A stretch of DNA of 64,000 bases from Leptospira semungkisensis (GTDB taxonomy: Bacteria; Spirochaetota; Leptospiria; Leptospirales; Leptospiraceae), in NCBI RefSeq assembly GCF_004770055.1, contig NZ_RQEP01000016.1, positions 36,864 to 100,863 of the forward strand, in the 5' to 3' direction. Made by a program: the position numbers and the translations under genes. Under the pieces are notes generated by a model. The model was not told the origin of the DNA. It ran no database searches and was given only the letters and a program-made list of their open reading frames with translations. Shown here in pieces: positions 1 to 10,994 of this stretch (the stretch's first letter is position 1; every line of letters begins with the position of its first letter).

Positions 1-2762
1 TCGGAAACGAGTTGTTCTTGTTGCTGAGTATGCACCTTCATGTGACCGGCGGCAGGGCTCGCAGATTCCTTTCTTCCTGCATATTTCAGCTTCTGGCCGG
101 ATGGAAGTACATCTTCGAACCTGTCTCGTACGAATGTCCAAGCACCTTGATTCTTAGGCTCTTCCTGACACCAAACAATGGTTTTAGCGTTCTTATAAGT
201 CTTGAACACTTCTTCGATCGCATTCGCAGGGAAAGGATATACTTGTTCCACACGGATAAGAGCGGTGTTCTGCACCTTATTCTCTTCTCTGTATTTAAGA
301 AGATCATAATATACTTTTCCGAAGCTGAAGATCACCTTCTCCACTTTGTCCGCTTTCAGATCTCCGCTATCAGGAAGAACTTCTCTAAACGCACCTTTTA
401 GAAGGTCTTCGATCGGAGAAAGAGCTCCTGGGAAACGGAGTAGTGATTTAGGAGTGAAGATGATAAGAGGCTTACGGAAATTTCTGAGGATTTGTCTGCG
501 GAGCAAATGGAAATATTGAGCCGCATTCGTACAGTTCGCTACCTGCATGTTATTGTCCGCACAAAGCTGTAGGAATCTTTCAATTCTTCCGGAGCTATGC
601 TCAGGTCCCTGTCCTTCATATCCATGAGGAAGAAGAACTGTCAAACCGGACATCCTTTGCCATTTCACTTCCGAGCTGGAGAGGAATTGGTCAAAGATCA
701 CTTGGGTATTATTCGCGAAGTCCCCGAACTGAGCCTCCCAAAGAACAAGAGCACTCGGATCAGATAGAGAATATCCGTATTCAAAACCTAAGACGGAAAA
801 CTCAGACAAGGAAGAGTTCACTACTTCTGCCTTGGCTTGTTTTTCAGAGATATGGTTCAAACCGATATACTTGTCGCCTGTATTAATATCTACTAGAACC
901 GCATGTCTATGGGAGAAGGTTCCGCGCTGGCTGTCCTGACCGGAAAGACGAACTCTAAATCCGTTTTCCAGAATAGAACCGAAAGAAAGCGCTTCTGCCA
1001 TTCCATAATCCAGAGGAATTTTTCCTTCCGCCATTTCCTTTCTGCTCTGAAGTAGCTTCACGAGTTTTGGATTCGGAGTAAAACCATCTGGAACAGTGGT
1101 GATCGCTTTTACGATACGATCGATCTGCTCTCCAAGAAGAGTAGTGGCAGTCCCGCTATCCAAAGGCTCTTTGGAATACTTAGACCAAACACCTTGCATG
1201 GTGTCCACTTTCATCTTGATGTCCTGCTCTTTGGCTCTTTGGAAGGAATCTTCCAGACCTTGAGTGGATCCGTTCTTAATGAAATCTAGTTCGTCTTGGG
1301 TGATGTCCCCGTCTCCCACGAGCTTCTTCTCATACAATTGAGCAGTTGGAAGATGGTTCTTGATGATGGAATACATCTTAGGCTGAGTGAATGCAGGTTC
1401 GTCGGTCTCGTTATGGCCCAATCTACGATAGCAGATCAGATCTATAATAAAGTCTTTCTTGAACTTCTGACGATATTCCATTCCGAGCTTAGTAACTCGG
1501 TACACCGCTTCCGGATCGTCTCCGTTTACGTGAACGATCGGGATCTGATATCCTTTTGCAAGGTCAGTTGCGTATAACGTGGATCTAGATTCATTCGGAA
1601 GGGTCGTAAATCCGATTTGGTTATTGATAACGATGTGAAAGGTTCCGCCTGTTGTATATCCGTCCAGGTTCATTAAGTTAATGGTCTCGGCCACAACTCC
1701 CTGTCCTGCAAAAGCTGCGTCTCCATGAATGGTGATCGGCATGAATTTTGCGCGATCCTGATCCCCGTACTGCTCTTGTCTAGCACGAACGGAACCGGTT
1801 ACAACCGGATTCACTGCTTCCAAGTGGCTCGGGTTGAATGCTAGAGAAAGTTTCACTTCTTTTCCACTAGCAGTCATTTTGCTATTAGAATAACCCAAGT
1901 GATATTTTACGTCGGCATAACTCTGAGCGTTTTTATCCGCTTTCTCTTCGAATTCAGCGAATACCAAAGAGGCGGGCTTCTCGATCACGTTCACAAGTAC
2001 GTTCAAACGACCTCTATGCGCCATACCGATCACAAGTCCGTCCATTTTGAAACGTCCTGCTTCTTCGATAATAGTATCGAGCATAGGGATCATGCTTTCT
2101 CCTCCTTCTAAGGAGAAGCGTTTCTTACCCACATATTTCTTAGCGAGGAATGTCTCGAAATGATCCGCTTGGAAGAGTTTCTCAAACAGTCTCAAACGAA
2201 TGCTCTTAGGAAGAGGAGCATGGAATTCAGCGGACTCAACTTGCTGTTGGAGCCACTCTCTTTCCACGTCGTTTACCAAATAATACTGCTCGTATCCTAC
2301 TGTGCTGCAATAAGTCTTCTCGAACCAGGAGACCACATCTCTCAACTTCGCTCTTGCAAGAGAAGGATTCTGCGTGTCGACTACTGTGTCTAGATCTGCA
2401 TTGGTAAGATTGCCTAACTTTGAATCGATAAAATTGCGGTTTGGCTTAAAGATACCAAGTGGATCCAAGTTTGCAGCCAAGTGACCTTGCCTGCGGTACG
2501 CGTTGAGTAAGTTGATGATCCCCATCTCTCGGATGGAGCCGGCTTGCGCATCGGTAAAAGAAGTAGAAACGGCACCCTTTCCGTTCCCATTTCCATTGCC
2601 GTTGGAGCCGTTCTGAGAAGACACTCCGTTAGTCTCTACTTCTTGGAAGAAGAGGGACCATTCTCTATCAAGAGAGTTCGGATCCTTCTTAAACTTTTCG
2701 TAAAGTTCTTCGAGAAGCGCCCCGTTCTCTCCGTATAATGCCATCAATTGTTCGATTTTCAT
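1..2762 (-). CDS. sucA: 2-oxoglutarate dehydrogenase E1 component (3' end cut by window)
   Basis: Thiamine-diphosphate-dependent E1 that decarboxylates 2-oxoglutarate and passes the succinyl group to the lipoyl arm of SucB in the TCA cycle. Read on the minus strand it starts [13 protein letters not shown] and stays open for 920 codons to the window edge. The last readable residues [11 protein letters not shown] match the usual E1 C-terminus, so only a few codons should be missing. E1 motifs visible: FSLEGGES near residue 210, [10 protein letters not shown] near 247, the ThDP/Mg segment GDAAFAGQG near 347 and [13 protein letters not shown] near 450. An Asn-Gly repeat linker ([10 protein letters not shown]) lies about 50-60 residues in. 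It follows lpd by 16 bp and is the last gene of sucB-lpd-sucA. Confidence 0.95.
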   Translation of the reverse strand, partial: MKIEQLMALYGENGALLEELYEKFKKDPNSLDREWSLFFQEVETNGVSSQNGSNGNGNGNGKGAVSTSFTDAQAGSIREMGIINLLNAYRRQGHLAANLDPLGIFKPNRNFIDSKLGNLTNADLDTVVDTQNPSLARAKLRDVVSWFEKTYCSTVGYEQYYLVNDVEREWLQQQVESAEFHAPLPKSIRLRLFEKLFQADHFETFLAKKYVGKKRFSLEGGESMIPMLDTIIEEAGRFKMDGLVIGMAHRGRLNVLVNVIEKPASLVFAEFEEKADKNAQSYADVKYHLGYSNSKMTASGKEVKLSLAFNPSHLEAVNPVVTGSVRARQEQYGDQDRAKFMPITIHGDAAFAGQGVVAETINLMNLDGYTTGGTFHIVINNQIGFTTLPNESRSTLYATDLAKGYQIPIVHVNGDDPEAVYRVTKLGMEYRQKFKKDFIIDLICYRRLGHNETDEPAFTQPKMYSIIKNHLPTAQLYEKKLVGDGDITQDELDFIKNGSTQGLEDSFQRAKEQDIKMKVDTMQGVWSKYSKEPLDSGTATTLLGEQIDRIVKAITTVPDGFTPNPKLVKLLQSRKEMAEGKIPLDYGMAEALSFGSILENGFRVRLSGQDSQRGTFSHRHAVLVDINTGDKYIGLNHISEKQAKAEVVNSSLSEFSVLGFEYGYSLSDPSALVLWEAQFGDFANNTQVIFDQFLSSSEVKWQRMSGLTVLLPHGYEGQGPEHSSGRIERFLQLCADNNMQVANCTNAAQYFHLLRRQILRNFRKPLIIFTPKSLLRFPGALSPIEDLLKGAFREVLPDSGDLKADKVEKVIFSFGKVYYDLLKYREENKVQNTALIRVEQVYPFPANAIEEVFKTYKNAKTIVWCQEEPKNQGAWTFVRDRFEDVLPSGQKLKYAGRKESASPAAGHMKVHTQQQEQLVS

Positions 2763-2778
2763 GACCGGATCTCCCCTA

Positions 2779-4182
2779 TTAGGCGTGAATCGCCCATTTA
2801 TCGACGGCCATCGCCGCCTCTTTTACAACTTCAGCCAGTGTCGGGTGAGCATGGAAGGAACGGGCAAGATCTTCTGCCGAGGCTCCGAACTCCACTGCGA
2901 CCGCAAGCTCTGCAATCATATCAGATGCTCTTGGTCCGAATACCAAAGCTCCCAATACTTTATCAGTTTTCTTATCGGCTAAAATTTTAACTTGGCCTTC
3001 CGCTTCGTTCATTGCCTTAGCTCTCGCGTTCGGCTTAAATAATGACTTACCAACTTTGTATTCTATACCGGCAGCCTTGAGCTCTTCTTCGCCCTTGCCT
3101 ACCCAAGCCATCTCAGGCCAGATATAGATGATGAAAGGAACAGCATTGTAGTTCACATGTCCGGATTGGCCTGCGATAAGTTCCGCGAGAGCAACGCCTT
3201 CTTCTTCGGCCTTATGAGCAAGCATAGGTCCGTCGATCACATCACCGATCGCATAGATGCCAGGAACGTTTGTGCGGAAATGAGAATCCACCTTGATCCT
3301 TTTTCTCTCTGTTAATTCGACCCCCGCTGCATCCAAACCGATCCCATCAATAAATGGTCTGCGGCCCACAGCGACTAAAACAACATCAGCGTCTAGCTCG
3401 GATTCTTTGCCGTCCGGAGCTGCAATCTTCACTTTTGCGCCTGTTTTGGAAGTAGTTGCTCCCAAAACCTTATGCTCGAAGAGGAAATTGAACCCTTGTG
3501 ATTCTAAACTTCTCTGGATCAAACTTCCAAAAGAGCGATCCACGTTGGGAATAATGCCTGGAAGAAGTTCCACAACTGTGACCTCGGAACCCAGACGAGC
3601 CCATACGGAACCCAATTCCAGACCGATCACACCTGCACCTATAATAACAAGTTTCTTAGGAATACTTCTCAGATCGATCGCATGGTCGGAAGTGATGATC
3701 GTCTTTCCATCCATTGGAAGACCAGGAATATCGATCGGAACGGAACCGGTTGCGAGAACGATATGCTTCGCAGAAAGGACTTCTTTCTTACCGTCGACCA
3801 AAGCGACTTCTACCTGGCCGCCTCCGAGTAATTTTCCAAAACCCTCGTAGCGAGTGATCTTGTTCTTTTTCATGAGGTAGTCTACACCGTCGGTGACTTC
3901 CTTCACTACTCCATTCTTGCGCTCCATAAGCTTGTTCAGGTCGAGGGTAACTTTTCCAACTCCGATCCCATGAACGTCTGCCTTATGAAGTATCTTATGA
4001 TATTCTTCAGAAGAATCCAAAAGAGCCTTGGAAGGGATGCAACCTACGTTCAAGCAGGTTCCTCCCAAGGTTTTTCTTTTCTCGATGATCCCGGTCTTAA
4101 GACCGAGTTGCGCTGAACGGATCGCGTTTACATAGCCTCCAGGGCCCGATCCGATCACTAATACGTCGTATTGTTCCGCCAT
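2779..4182 (-). CDS. lpd: Dihydrolipoamide dehydrogenase (E3)
   Basis: FAD-dependent E3 that reoxidises dihydrolipoyl groups of 2-oxoacid dehydrogenase complexes with NAD+. The 467 residues are full length. The FAD Rossmann motif GSGPGG is at residues 11-16, the redox-active disulfide is in [12 protein letters not shown] (Cys43, Cys48), an NAD-binding [11 protein letters not shown] segment is mid-protein, and the C-terminal HAHPTLAEV carries the catalytic His-Glu pair. It lies between sucB (15-bp gap) and sucA (16-bp gap), so co-transcription is very likely. The placement suggests it serves 2-oxoglutarate dehydrogenase first; it may be shared with other lipoyl complexes. Confidence 0.96.
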   Translation of the reverse strand: MAEQYDVLVIGSGPGGYVNAIRSAQLGLKTGIIEKRKTLGGTCLNVGCIPSKALLDSSEEYHKILHKADVHGIGVGKVTLDLNKLMERKNGVVKEVTDGVDYLMKKNKITRYEGFGKLLGGGQVEVALVDGKKEVLSAKHIVLATGSVPIDIPGLPMDGKTIITSDHAIDLRSIPKKLVIIGAGVIGLELGSVWARLGSEVTVVELLPGIIPNVDRSFGSLIQRSLESQGFNFLFEHKVLGATTSKTGAKVKIAAPDGKESELDADVVLVAVGRRPFIDGIGLDAAGVELTERKRIKVDSHFRTNVPGIYAIGDVIDGPMLAHKAEEEGVALAELIAGQSGHVNYNAVPFIIYIWPEMAWVGKGEEELKAAGIEYKVGKSLFKPNARAKAMNEAEGQVKILADKKTDKVLGALVFGPRASDMIAELAVAVEFGASAEDLARSFHAHPTLAEVVKEAAMAVDKWAIHA

Positions 4183-4197
4183 ATATATTAGACTTCC

Positions 4198-5448
4198 TTA
4201 AACATCCAAAAGAAGGCGAGTCGGATCTTCGATCGCTTCTTTTACTTTCACGAGGAAGGTAACTGCTTCTTTTCCGTCCACGACCCTATGGTCATAAGAA
4301 AGAGCCACATACATCATAGGTCGGATCACGATCTGATCGTTCACTACTACTGCACGTTTTACGATATTATGAAGTCCTAAGATACCGCTCTGAGGAGGAT
4401 TGAGGATAGGAGTAGACATCATAGAACCGTAGATCCCTCCGTTAGAGATCGTAAAGGTTCCACCTTCCATATCGGAGAGGTCGATCTTTCCATCCTTCAC
4501 CTTGTTCGCGAGCCTTACGATCTCGGATTCAATCTGAGCAAAAGTCAAAAGATCGGAATCCCTAACGATAGGAACAACGAGTCCCTTAGGACCACCGACA
4601 GCAACGCCTATATCATAATAATTCTTATAGACCAGATCTGTTCCTCTGATCTCCGCATTGATCGCAGGAACATGCTTAAGCGCTCCAATCACCGCCTTGG
4701 TGAAGAAGCTCATGAATCCCAGACCTACGTTATGAGCGTCTTTGAACTTGTCTTTGTACTTATTACGAAGATCCATGACCGCACTCATATCTACTTCATT
4801 AAAAGTAGTGAGGTGAGCCGCGTTATGCTGTGCTGAAACCAAACGATTCGCGATCGTCTGGCGCAGTTTGGTCATAGGAACTATATTTTCTCTTGGAAGA
4901 TTTCCTCTAGAAGCAGCAGGTACCGCTTTAGGAATTTCAGGAGAAGGTGCGGACTTAGCGACTGCAGGTGCTGCGGAAACCGCAGGTGCAGATTGTTTAT
5001 TTGCGATTGCGTTTAACACATCTTCTTTCGTGATTTGTCCGTTCTTACCGGAGCCAGAAATAGAAGCAGGATTTAATCCGTTATCATCTATCAATTTTCG
5101 AACAGCAGGAGGAAGTGTATCGTTCTGCGCCTGGCTGCTTGTGTTAGTTGGTGCTGTATTCGTTGAGGAAGGAGTGCTGGAAGTAGTAGGAGTGCTTTTT
5201 GCTGCAGTAGCGGATGGATCGATCAGACCGATTACTTCTTTGATCTTGACCGTCTCCCCCGGCTTCTTGTTAATTTTTTGGAGAACACCCGCCGAGGGGG
5301 CCGGTACCTCCATGGTCACCTTGTCGGTTTCCAATTCCACCAGGACCTCGTCCTGTTCTACTCGTTCGCCTTCTTTTTTAACCCAGTTTGCTATTGTTGC
5401 TTCCGTAATGGATTCACCCATTTCGGGAACCTTGATCTCTATCGACAT
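4198..5448 (-). CDS. sucB: Dihydrolipoyllysine succinyltransferase (E2)
   Basis: Core E2 of the 2-oxoglutarate dehydrogenase complex; it transfers the succinyl group from E1 to CoA. Domains in order: N-terminal lipoyl domain with the acceptor lysine in ETDKVTME (Lys43), an Ala/Pro/Thr/Ser-rich linker (about 78-110), a peripheral subunit-binding domain ([19 protein letters not shown], about 114-150), a second Ala/Pro linker, and the catalytic domain ending with [11 protein letters not shown], which holds the active-site His and Asp. One lipoyl domain and 416 residues are normal. The start has AGGA about nine bases upstream. It is first in sucB-lpd-sucA. The sequence does not separate succinyl from other acyl specificity, but adjacent sucA does. 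Confidence 0.95.
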   Translation of the reverse strand: MSIEIKVPEMGESITEATIANWVKKEGERVEQDEVLVELETDKVTMEVPAPSAGVLQKINKKPGETVKIKEVIGLIDPSATAAKSTPTTSSTPSSTNTAPTNTSSQAQNDTLPPAVRKLIDDNGLNPASISGSGKNGQITKEDVLNAIANKQSAPAVSAAPAVAKSAPSPEIPKAVPAASRGNLPRENIVPMTKLRQTIANRLVSAQHNAAHLTTFNEVDMSAVMDLRNKYKDKFKDAHNVGLGFMSFFTKAVIGALKHVPAINAEIRGTDLVYKNYYDIGVAVGGPKGLVVPIVRDSDLLTFAQIESEIVRLANKVKDGKIDLSDMEGGTFTISNGGIYGSMMSTPILNPPQSGILGLHNIVKRAVVVNDQIVIRPMMYVALSYDHRVVDGKEAVTFLVKVKEAIEDPTRLLLDV

Positions 5449-5594
5449 CTTGATCCTACGGAGGTCGGTTTATATAGTCCCGTTCGGAGACCGCCTCCAT
5501 TTCACTTTCGAAAAGCGGAAATATTCTGTAAAGCGGTTCTTGGCAAAACCGTGTTTTGGAGGCGTTTTCGGAAAGGATTTTAGATTTGGAGGAG

Positions 5595-5625
5595 AAAAAA
5601 CAAAAGCCCGAAATTTGTTTCGGGC
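5595..5625 (-). terminator. Intrinsic terminator below the class A PBP gene
   Basis: The hairpin GCCCGAAA/TTTCGGGC (5606-5625, 4-base loop) is followed on the minus strand by a T-rich run (TTTTGTTTTTT, 5595-5605). It lies about 100 bases after the PBP stop and 147 bases before the sucB start, so it separates the two transcription units. The sucB promoter should therefore lie in 5449-5594; I see no convincing consensus -35/-10 pair there. Confidence 0.85.
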
Positions 5626-5726
5626 CGTCTTCGTTTATCAAATATGTCGCGCTTGCAGAGAGGGTTTCAACCCTCCCTTTTAAAGTTTCTCGAATCCTAT
5701 ACTGAAATTCGAAGGCCCTTCCTTCT

Positions 5727-8183
5727 TCAATCCGTCTTAGGCTTAAACTTGCGTTCCGTTTTTCCGATCTCTTCGTCGCTGATCTGATATTCCAACTGCA
5801 GGAATTCACGGAAGTCTATGGACTTATGATGGTCCCTGTCTCCATCGCATTGACGATTCGGTTGTACTGACTTAGTGACCCCTGCAACAGTGATCGGCTT
5901 CAAGGTAAGATTCTGGGTAAGAGGACAAACTCCCGGCTTAGGAGACAATCCATTATAGGCACAGGTGCCTCCGCTTTGCACTTCGTCCGGCATCGGATCG
6001 TTTCCATGTTCGTCCCCGAACTCTGGATAATTTTCCCCATTATAAAAACGACGGTACATTTTTCCCCAGATAGGAACCGCAAGAACTCCTGCTGCCTGCC
6101 CTCTTCCGAGAGAGATGGAACTCTTATCAAAGCCCAACCAGATCACCGTAGTCAGCTTAGGATCGAATCCACAATACCATGCATTCGTAAAAGAAGAAGT
6201 GGATCCGGTCTTTCCGGCAGCGACTCCCCTATAATTTCCTTGGTCAGGACTATGAAGACCGTTCGCTGCAGTTCCTCCCATGGCAACCATGGTAAGCATC
6301 TTACGAAGAATGTATGCTGTTCCTTCCGTAATGACTTGGATAGAACCGTCTTCTCTTTCCCGATCTAATTCTGCACGAGCAACAGACTCTTCATTATAGA
6401 TTACGTTTCCGGATTGATCGATCACATAACGGACTGCGATCGGGATCACATTCCTTCCCTTATTTGCGATGATGGAATAACCCACTGCCATTTCGTAAGG
6501 AGTAAGTTCCGCAATTCCGAGAGCAAGAGCAGGACTCGCAGGAAATCTACTCTTATCAGCCTTGGTTAAGCGAGATGCAAAATCGATAATTGCATCGGCG
6601 CCAGTGCGAAGAAAGACCTGCACGGAAACTATGTTCAAGGACATAGAAAGAGCCCTGGACAATGGCACCATTCCCTGGAAGTCTCCATCGAAATCCTGAG
6701 GAGACCAACCCTCTCCTTCTTCCGTCAATGTAGTAAGAGGAGCATCCATGATCCCAGTTCCGGAACCGACTACTCTTTCGGAAATTGCAGCACCGTATAC
6801 GAACGGCTTGAAAGAAGATCCAGTTTGTCTTCGAGCTTGCACCGCTCTGTTAAACTGGTTCTTAGGAGTGAATTCATAACCACCCACCATCGTTTGGATA
6901 TACCCGTTGGTATGATCCATGGTGATGGCAGCGCCTTCTACGTGTAAGTTCTTGCCGAAGACTGCGGATCTTTTTTGGAATTCAGTGAAAGCAGCGGATT
7001 CATTGTCCGCAGGAGTCAAAAGGCTCAATACGTCGGCCGCATCGATTAGCTCTTTTTCTAAAGCCACTCTGAAGTTTGCCTTATCATCCAAACGGCTCAC
7101 GAAAGTTGGAGCCAATGGAAATAAGGAACCTAAAAACCCGTAAATCCCGACAAGGCCTCTGTCCGCGCCACCCGCATAGTTCACGGTAACACCTGAAACT
7201 AGATCATCATGTTTTTTGAGAGCTTTACGCAATTCGTCTTGGGCGATCTCTTGCTTATTCACATCCAGAGTAGTGTAAATCTTTAAGCCGCCGCTATAGA
7301 TCCTTTCTTCGCCCAATTCTTTTAATAAACGTTGTCTTACGAATTCAGTAAAATGAGGAGCACGGTTCAGCTTAGTTCCCCAGGTAGATTGAGAAGGAGA
7401 CTGAGTGATTACGATCGGCCAGTACTTCTCCCAAAAATCGTCATGAATCCCTTGGACCTTTTCTGTGGGAACGAAACCTTGGCCGGCCATAAGCTTTAGA
7501 ACTTCTAAATGTGCTCTCTTAGAAGCCGCAGGATTCTTGTAAGGGGAATAATCTACAGGAGCCTTGGGCAATCTGGCAAGAAGTGCAGCCTCTGCAACAT
7601 CCAGATCCGAAACATCCTTATGGAAGTAAACGTCCGCCGCAGAAGCGAGTCCAGTCGTTCCATGTCCCAAGTATATTAGATTAAAATAAATTTCGAGGAT
7701 CTCTTCTTTGGAATATTCCTGCTCTATCTGCAGAGTGAATAGTGCTTCTACGAATTTACGTATGAATGATTTCTTTCTATTGTTCAGTACGGTCTTAGCC
7801 AACTGCTGGGTAAGAGTGGAACCACCCTGTTTGATCCTTCCGGAGATCACGTTCACCACTGCAGCTCTCATGATCGCAGAAAAATCTATCCCGAAGTGAT
7901 TGAAGAAATTATTATCCTCCACAGAAAGGAAGGCCTGGACTACATGAGGAGGAATGTCCTGGTATTTTAAAAGCTGCTGCTTGTGGCGATACAGCTCAGC
8001 AAATACGATCCCGTTATTATCATAAAGACGAGTAGGAGTGGTCGGCTGATAAGAAGCAAGAATTGCAAGCTCTCCCCCTTCGTCCACTTCCGAAAGAATG
8101 TAACCGAAAAGCAAACCCCCAAATAATGCGAGTCCTAAGAGCGCTTTAACTGCCCAGTGAATTCCGTTGCTAAATAGATTCAT
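5727..8183 (-). CDS. mrcA: Class A penicillin-binding protein (PBP1a-type transglycosylase/transpeptidase)
   Basis: Bifunctional peptidoglycan polymerase anchored in the inner membrane. Residues 12-32 form the single N-terminal membrane segment. The GT51 transglycosylase domain shows the catalytic Glu in [14 protein letters not shown] (about 87-100) and [13 protein letters not shown] (about 120-132). The transpeptidase domain shows SxxK in GSSFKP (about 455), SxN in SMSLN (about 514) and KTG in GKTGSTSS (about 657). The 818 residues fit PBP1a. The start overlaps the stop of the upstream metallo-beta-lactamase-fold gene by 4 bp, implying translational coupling. The last ~25 residues are lysine-rich. 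The symbol is by family, not by proven orthology. Confidence 0.93.
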   Translation of the reverse strand: MNLFSNGIHWAVKALLGLALFGGLLFGYILSEVDEGGELAILASYQPTTPTRLYDNNGIVFAELYRHKQQLLKYQDIPPHVVQAFLSVEDNNFFNHFGIDFSAIMRAAVVNVISGRIKQGGSTLTQQLAKTVLNNRKKSFIRKFVEALFTLQIEQEYSKEEILEIYFNLIYLGHGTTGLASAADVYFHKDVSDLDVAEAALLARLPKAPVDYSPYKNPAASKRAHLEVLKLMAGQGFVPTEKVQGIHDDFWEKYWPIVITQSPSQSTWGTKLNRAPHFTEFVRQRLLKELGEERIYSGGLKIYTTLDVNKQEIAQDELRKALKKHDDLVSGVTVNYAGGADRGLVGIYGFLGSLFPLAPTFVSRLDDKANFRVALEKELIDAADVLSLLTPADNESAAFTEFQKRSAVFGKNLHVEGAAITMDHTNGYIQTMVGGYEFTPKNQFNRAVQARRQTGSSFKPFVYGAAISERVVGSGTGIMDAPLTTLTEEGEGWSPQDFDGDFQGMVPLSRALSMSLNIVSVQVFLRTGADAIIDFASRLTKADKSRFPASPALALGIAELTPYEMAVGYSIIANKGRNVIPIAVRYVIDQSGNVIYNEESVARAELDREREDGSIQVITEGTAYILRKMLTMVAMGGTAANGLHSPDQGNYRGVAAGKTGSTSSFTNAWYCGFDPKLTTVIWLGFDKSSISLGRGQAAGVLAVPIWGKMYRRFYNGENYPEFGDEHGNDPMPDEVQSGGTCAYNGLSPKPGVCPLTQNLTLKPITVAGVTKSVQPNRQCDGDRDHHKSIDFREFLQLEYQISDEEIGKTERKFKPKTD

Positions 8184-9133
8184 ACAAGTTCGAATTTCAT
8201 TCCTTCTCTAGCCAGGACGATGGAAAGGTCCTTAGCTCCAAGATTCTCAGCATGGGTTTTGGCGTCATCCAAGATGATGGCTAAAATTTCGTCCGAATAC
8301 GCTGGTTCATGGTGGGTCAAAGCCAAGGTTTTCACTTCCCAGGAAGAAGCGCAGTTGACTGCCATCGTGTAGGCAGTATGACCCCAATCGAATTTTTGAA
8401 AGGATTCGTCCAAGGTGTACTGCGCATCCAAAACCAAAAGATCCGCTCCTTGAAAGAAAGGTTTCTGTTCCTGGATCAAAGGAAAATCTTCCCCATTGTA
8501 TTCTGCGTCGGTGGCGAAAATAAAACTTTTGCCGGCCTCCGTGAATTTATAGGCGATGGAGCCTCCCGGATGTTTGAGAGGAAGCCATTCTATTTTCACT
8601 CCTCCGATCTCCAGATTTTCTCCCTTCTTCAAATGATGAAAACTTCTCTCGGAACCAAAATGATCGAAATGGATGGGAAAGAATCTAGGATCTTGCTGGT
8701 ATTTCAATCTTTCTGGAAGATCTGCAAGCGGGGAATGGAATACGAATTTATTTCCGGGAATATAGAGAGGCTTGAAAAAAGGGATCCCATGAATATGATC
8801 CCAATGAGTATGAGTGAAGAAGACGGAGGCCTCTCCTTGCCCTTTGCCGAATTTTTCTCGGTCTAGATCTTCTCCCAGGACCCTTGCTCCTGTTCCCAAA
8901 TCCACGATCAATTCCGCGCCGGTAGAAGATCGGATCCGAACGCAGGTAGTATTTCCGCCCACTACATAATTTAGAGGTTCCGGCAAATGATCGAACCATT
9001 CTTCCGGAGAAGTATATGCCTTTCCTTCGGATTTGGCAGCCAATCTAAGGATAGAAATTACTTTTTCCTTGTATTCCTGGTTCGATAAGGGGGAAGGGAT
9101 CGAACCTCTGACTCCATACAAAAAAATTTCCAT
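8180..9133 (-). CDS. Metallo-beta-lactamase-fold hydrolase, phosphodiesterase-like
   Basis: Metallo-beta-lactamase superfamily, 317 residues. The metal-binding motif HTHWDHIHG is near residue 108, with later KHPGGS and FATDAEY segments supplying the remaining ligands. The N-terminus [15 protein letters not shown] matches the hallmark GVRGSIPSP opening of phosphodiesterase-like members of this fold, so I place the start at 9133 although the frame stays open to an ATG at 9181. A TTGACA element lies inside that longer version, which also argues for the shorter one. Substrate is unknown; cyclic-nucleotide or cyclic-phosphate hydrolysis is typical of relatives. It overlaps the PBP start by 4 bp. 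Confidence 0.82.
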   Translation of the reverse strand: MEIFLYGVRGSIPSPLSNQEYKEKVISILRLAAKSEGKAYTSPEEWFDHLPEPLNYVVGGNTTCVRIRSSTGAELIVDLGTGARVLGEDLDREKFGKGQGEASVFFTHTHWDHIHGIPFFKPLYIPGNKFVFHSPLADLPERLKYQQDPRFFPIHFDHFGSERSFHHLKKGENLEIGGVKIEWLPLKHPGGSIAYKFTEAGKSFIFATDAEYNGEDFPLIQEQKPFFQGADLLVLDAQYTLDESFQKFDWGHTAYTMAVNCASSWEVKTLALTHHEPAYSDEILAIILDDAKTHAENLGAKDLSIVLAREGMKFELV

Positions 9134-9231
9134 CTTGTAGGAACATTTACTATAGATCATCCCAACTGTCAAAGGAAACAAAATTCGGGATTTGGGTTGT
9201 CGTTCGGAAGGAAGAGTTAAAACTAGGGGCG

Positions 9232-10071
9232 ATGGCGTCTTTCTCTAGCGGATTCGGGATCCAGACCACTTCTATAGTGCGCAGGCTTTTGTTTTTGAAT
9301 TTCGGGATCTTCGCCGCAGAATTCATCCTGAAACTTGCTTTTCCCGAATTAGTGCTTAGGCTCTTAGAGATCTTCGGGCTCGTTCCGGAGTTAGTGCTCA
9401 GAAAGTTCTTTTTCTGGCAGATCTTCACGTACGGATTCTTTCATCATCCCACTGCAATCTTTCATCTTCTATTTAGCATGCTCTCTCTTTGGATGTTCGG
9501 CTCTAGCCTCGAGTCTCATTGGGGAAGTAAGAATTTTCTAAAATACTATATGTTCTGTATCTTTGGCGGAGGAGTCGCACCAGTTATCGCTTATCTGATG
9601 GGATTCCCACAGGGAGTCGTTCTAGGACTGCTTGCACCTCTAGCAGGACTCTTGGTCGCATTCGCATTGATCTGGCCGAATAGAGAGATCTATTTCTGGG
9701 GAATTTTTCCGATCAAGGCAAAGTATCTGGTGATCATCTTCTTATTGATCCTTGCTGTTTCCGGACTCAGCGCAGGAGTTCCTGTCGCAACCGAGTTAGG
9801 AGGAATGGCAGCCGGAGGATTGTATTTCTTATATTATACTAAGTTAAAGTATAGATTCGGGATCAGCCTTCCTAGTTTTTCCTTCTCTCGCTGGAGACAG
9901 AAAAGAAAGATGAATCGCTGGCAAGAAGAGATGAAGAATCGCGAAAAAGCCAAAGAAGAAGTGGATCGCCTCTTAGAAAAGATCTCTAAGGAAGGAATGA
10001 ACTCTTTAAATCGGAAAGAGAAGAAATTCCTAAAGGACGCCTCTACTAAGTATTACGATCCGGGCGAATAA
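9232..10071 (+). CDS. Rhomboid-fold membrane protein lacking catalytic residues (pseudoprotease)
   Basis: Polytopic membrane protein of 279 residues with the rhomboid layout: a membrane core (about 15-210) and a charged cytoplasmic tail rich in Lys/Glu/Arg (about 215-279). Landmarks align clearly: IFHLLFSMLSLWMFG is the usual HxxxN segment with Asn replaced by Ser; GLLAPLAGLLVAFALIWPNR sits where GASGAxFGLLGAYAL is expected, so the nucleophilic Ser is Leu; ATELGGMAAGG replaces the catalytic-His HLGG motif with Glu. All three catalytic-site positions are altered, so proteolysis is not expected; a binding or chaperone-like role as in other pseudo-rhomboids is inferred. AGGGG precedes the ATG. 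Transcribed divergently from the metallo-beta-lactamase-fold gene. Confidence 0.85.
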   Translation: MASFSSGFGIQTTSIVRRLLFLNFGIFAAEFILKLAFPELVLRLLEIFGLVPELVLRKFFFWQIFTYGFFHHPTAIFHLLFSMLSLWMFGSSLESHWGSKNFLKYYMFCIFGGGVAPVIAYLMGFPQGVVLGLLAPLAGLLVAFALIWPNREIYFWGIFPIKAKYLVIIFLLILAVSGLSAGVPVATELGGMAAGGLYFLYYTKLKYRFGISLPSFSFSRWRQKRKMNRWQEEMKNREKAKEEVDRLLEKISKEGMNSLNRKEKKFLKDASTKYYDPGE

Positions 10072-10081
10072 GGATCTCTTA

Positions 10082-10119
10082 TTTTTTTAAGCGAGCTTTC
10101 TCCTAAACTCGCTTAAAAA
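10082..10119. terminator. Bidirectional terminator between convergent genes
   Basis: TTTTTAAGCGAG (10084-10095) and CTCGCTTAAAAA (10108-10119) form a 12-bp stem around a 12-base loop. The A/T ends give a U-run in both directions. It sits between the rhomboid-like gene (+, ends 10071) and the barrel gene (-, ends 10166), so it can serve both. Confidence 0.85.
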
Positions 10120-10165
10120 GACACCTTTGGAAACCTAATCGGAACCTGCTCTTTCCCGGAGATAT

Positions 10166-10993
10166 TCACTCATCTAAAGGAAGAATGTATTGGTATCCGA
10201 TACGAATCCCTCTGTCGTATGTATTATTCTCTCTCAAACCGAAGAGAGCACTGATCGCTATCCTTGAATTTTCTCCTACAAGAATCTGGACTCCCGGATG
10301 AAGATTGAATGCATCCGATCTCTGGGAGATGGTTCCTTCTACAGCTGCACGATATGTGGTTTCCAACAAAAGGATCACTCTCCAATCCGTTTCATAAGAA
10401 AGAGTCGCTCCTGCTTCCATATATCTATAGAACTTATCCTGGATCGGATCTTGGAAATGAGAATCCGTTTCTCTTTCATATAAACCGTAGGCCTGGAATT
10501 TGGTCTTACCGAAATCTAAAGCAAACCCGACCTGGGGCCTAAGCAGAAGCCAATTCGGATTTCTCTCTCCAGTCCATGGCTGAGAAACCGCAGGACCATA
10601 AACGCTCACTCCAGCACCGATGGATAAGATCCCGAATCTATAGAATGACTTGAGTCCCGCCTTCCATCTATCCCAGCCACTCCAAGAAGTAGCTTTGGTA
10701 GCATACTGATCCACATATCCGTATCCTCCGGAGACAGAGAAATAATTTCCGAGTTTCAATTCTCCATTTAATGACGCTGTCCTTGTTCTCTCATAGTCGG
10801 GAGATCTACTATAATCCGCAGCATCCGCATTCATCACGATTATATTATATACCCCGATGGATTGTCCCCAGACCGGATAAGGAAGATAAGCGTTTTTGCC
10901 AGAAGAAACAAAGGAAGGAGCAGCAAGCAATTCTCCTGTCGAGAAGATCGACAGGAGACCGAAACTGAGTAGTATGGTATATAAGGATTTCAT
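10166..10993 (-). CDS. Predicted outer-membrane beta-barrel protein
   Basis: 275 residues with a clear signal peptide (MKSLYTILLSFGLLSIFSTGELLAA, cut near AAP). The rest alternates short amphipathic beta-strands with turns rich in Gly, Tyr and Trp and ends in IGYQYILPL, typical of small outer-membrane barrels. I recognise no specific family; a transport or structural role cannot be assigned. It begins 1 bp after the stop of the SGNH lipoprotein gene on the same strand, so the two form an operon. The bidirectional terminator at 10082-10119 follows. Confidence 0.7.
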   Translation of the reverse strand: MKSLYTILLSFGLLSIFSTGELLAAPSFVSSGKNAYLPYPVWGQSIGVYNIIVMNADAADYSRSPDYERTRTASLNGELKLGNYFSVSGGYGYVDQYATKATSWSGWDRWKAGLKSFYRFGILSIGAGVSVYGPAVSQPWTGERNPNWLLLRPQVGFALDFGKTKFQAYGLYERETDSHFQDPIQDKFYRYMEAGATLSYETDWRVILLLETTYRAAVEGTISQRSDAFNLHPGVQILVGENSRIAISALFGLRENNTYDRGIRIGYQYILPLDE

Positions 10994-10994
10994 A

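Noticed and set aside
3293..3850. 185-codon plus-strand frame opposite lpd
   Set aside because: A shadow of the well-supported lpd gene.
4868..5683. Long plus-strand open frame (271 codons) opposite sucB
   Set aside because: It lies almost wholly antisense to sucB, whose lipoyl and catalytic motifs are unmistakable; its composition mirrors the Ala/Pro linkers and it has no family signature.
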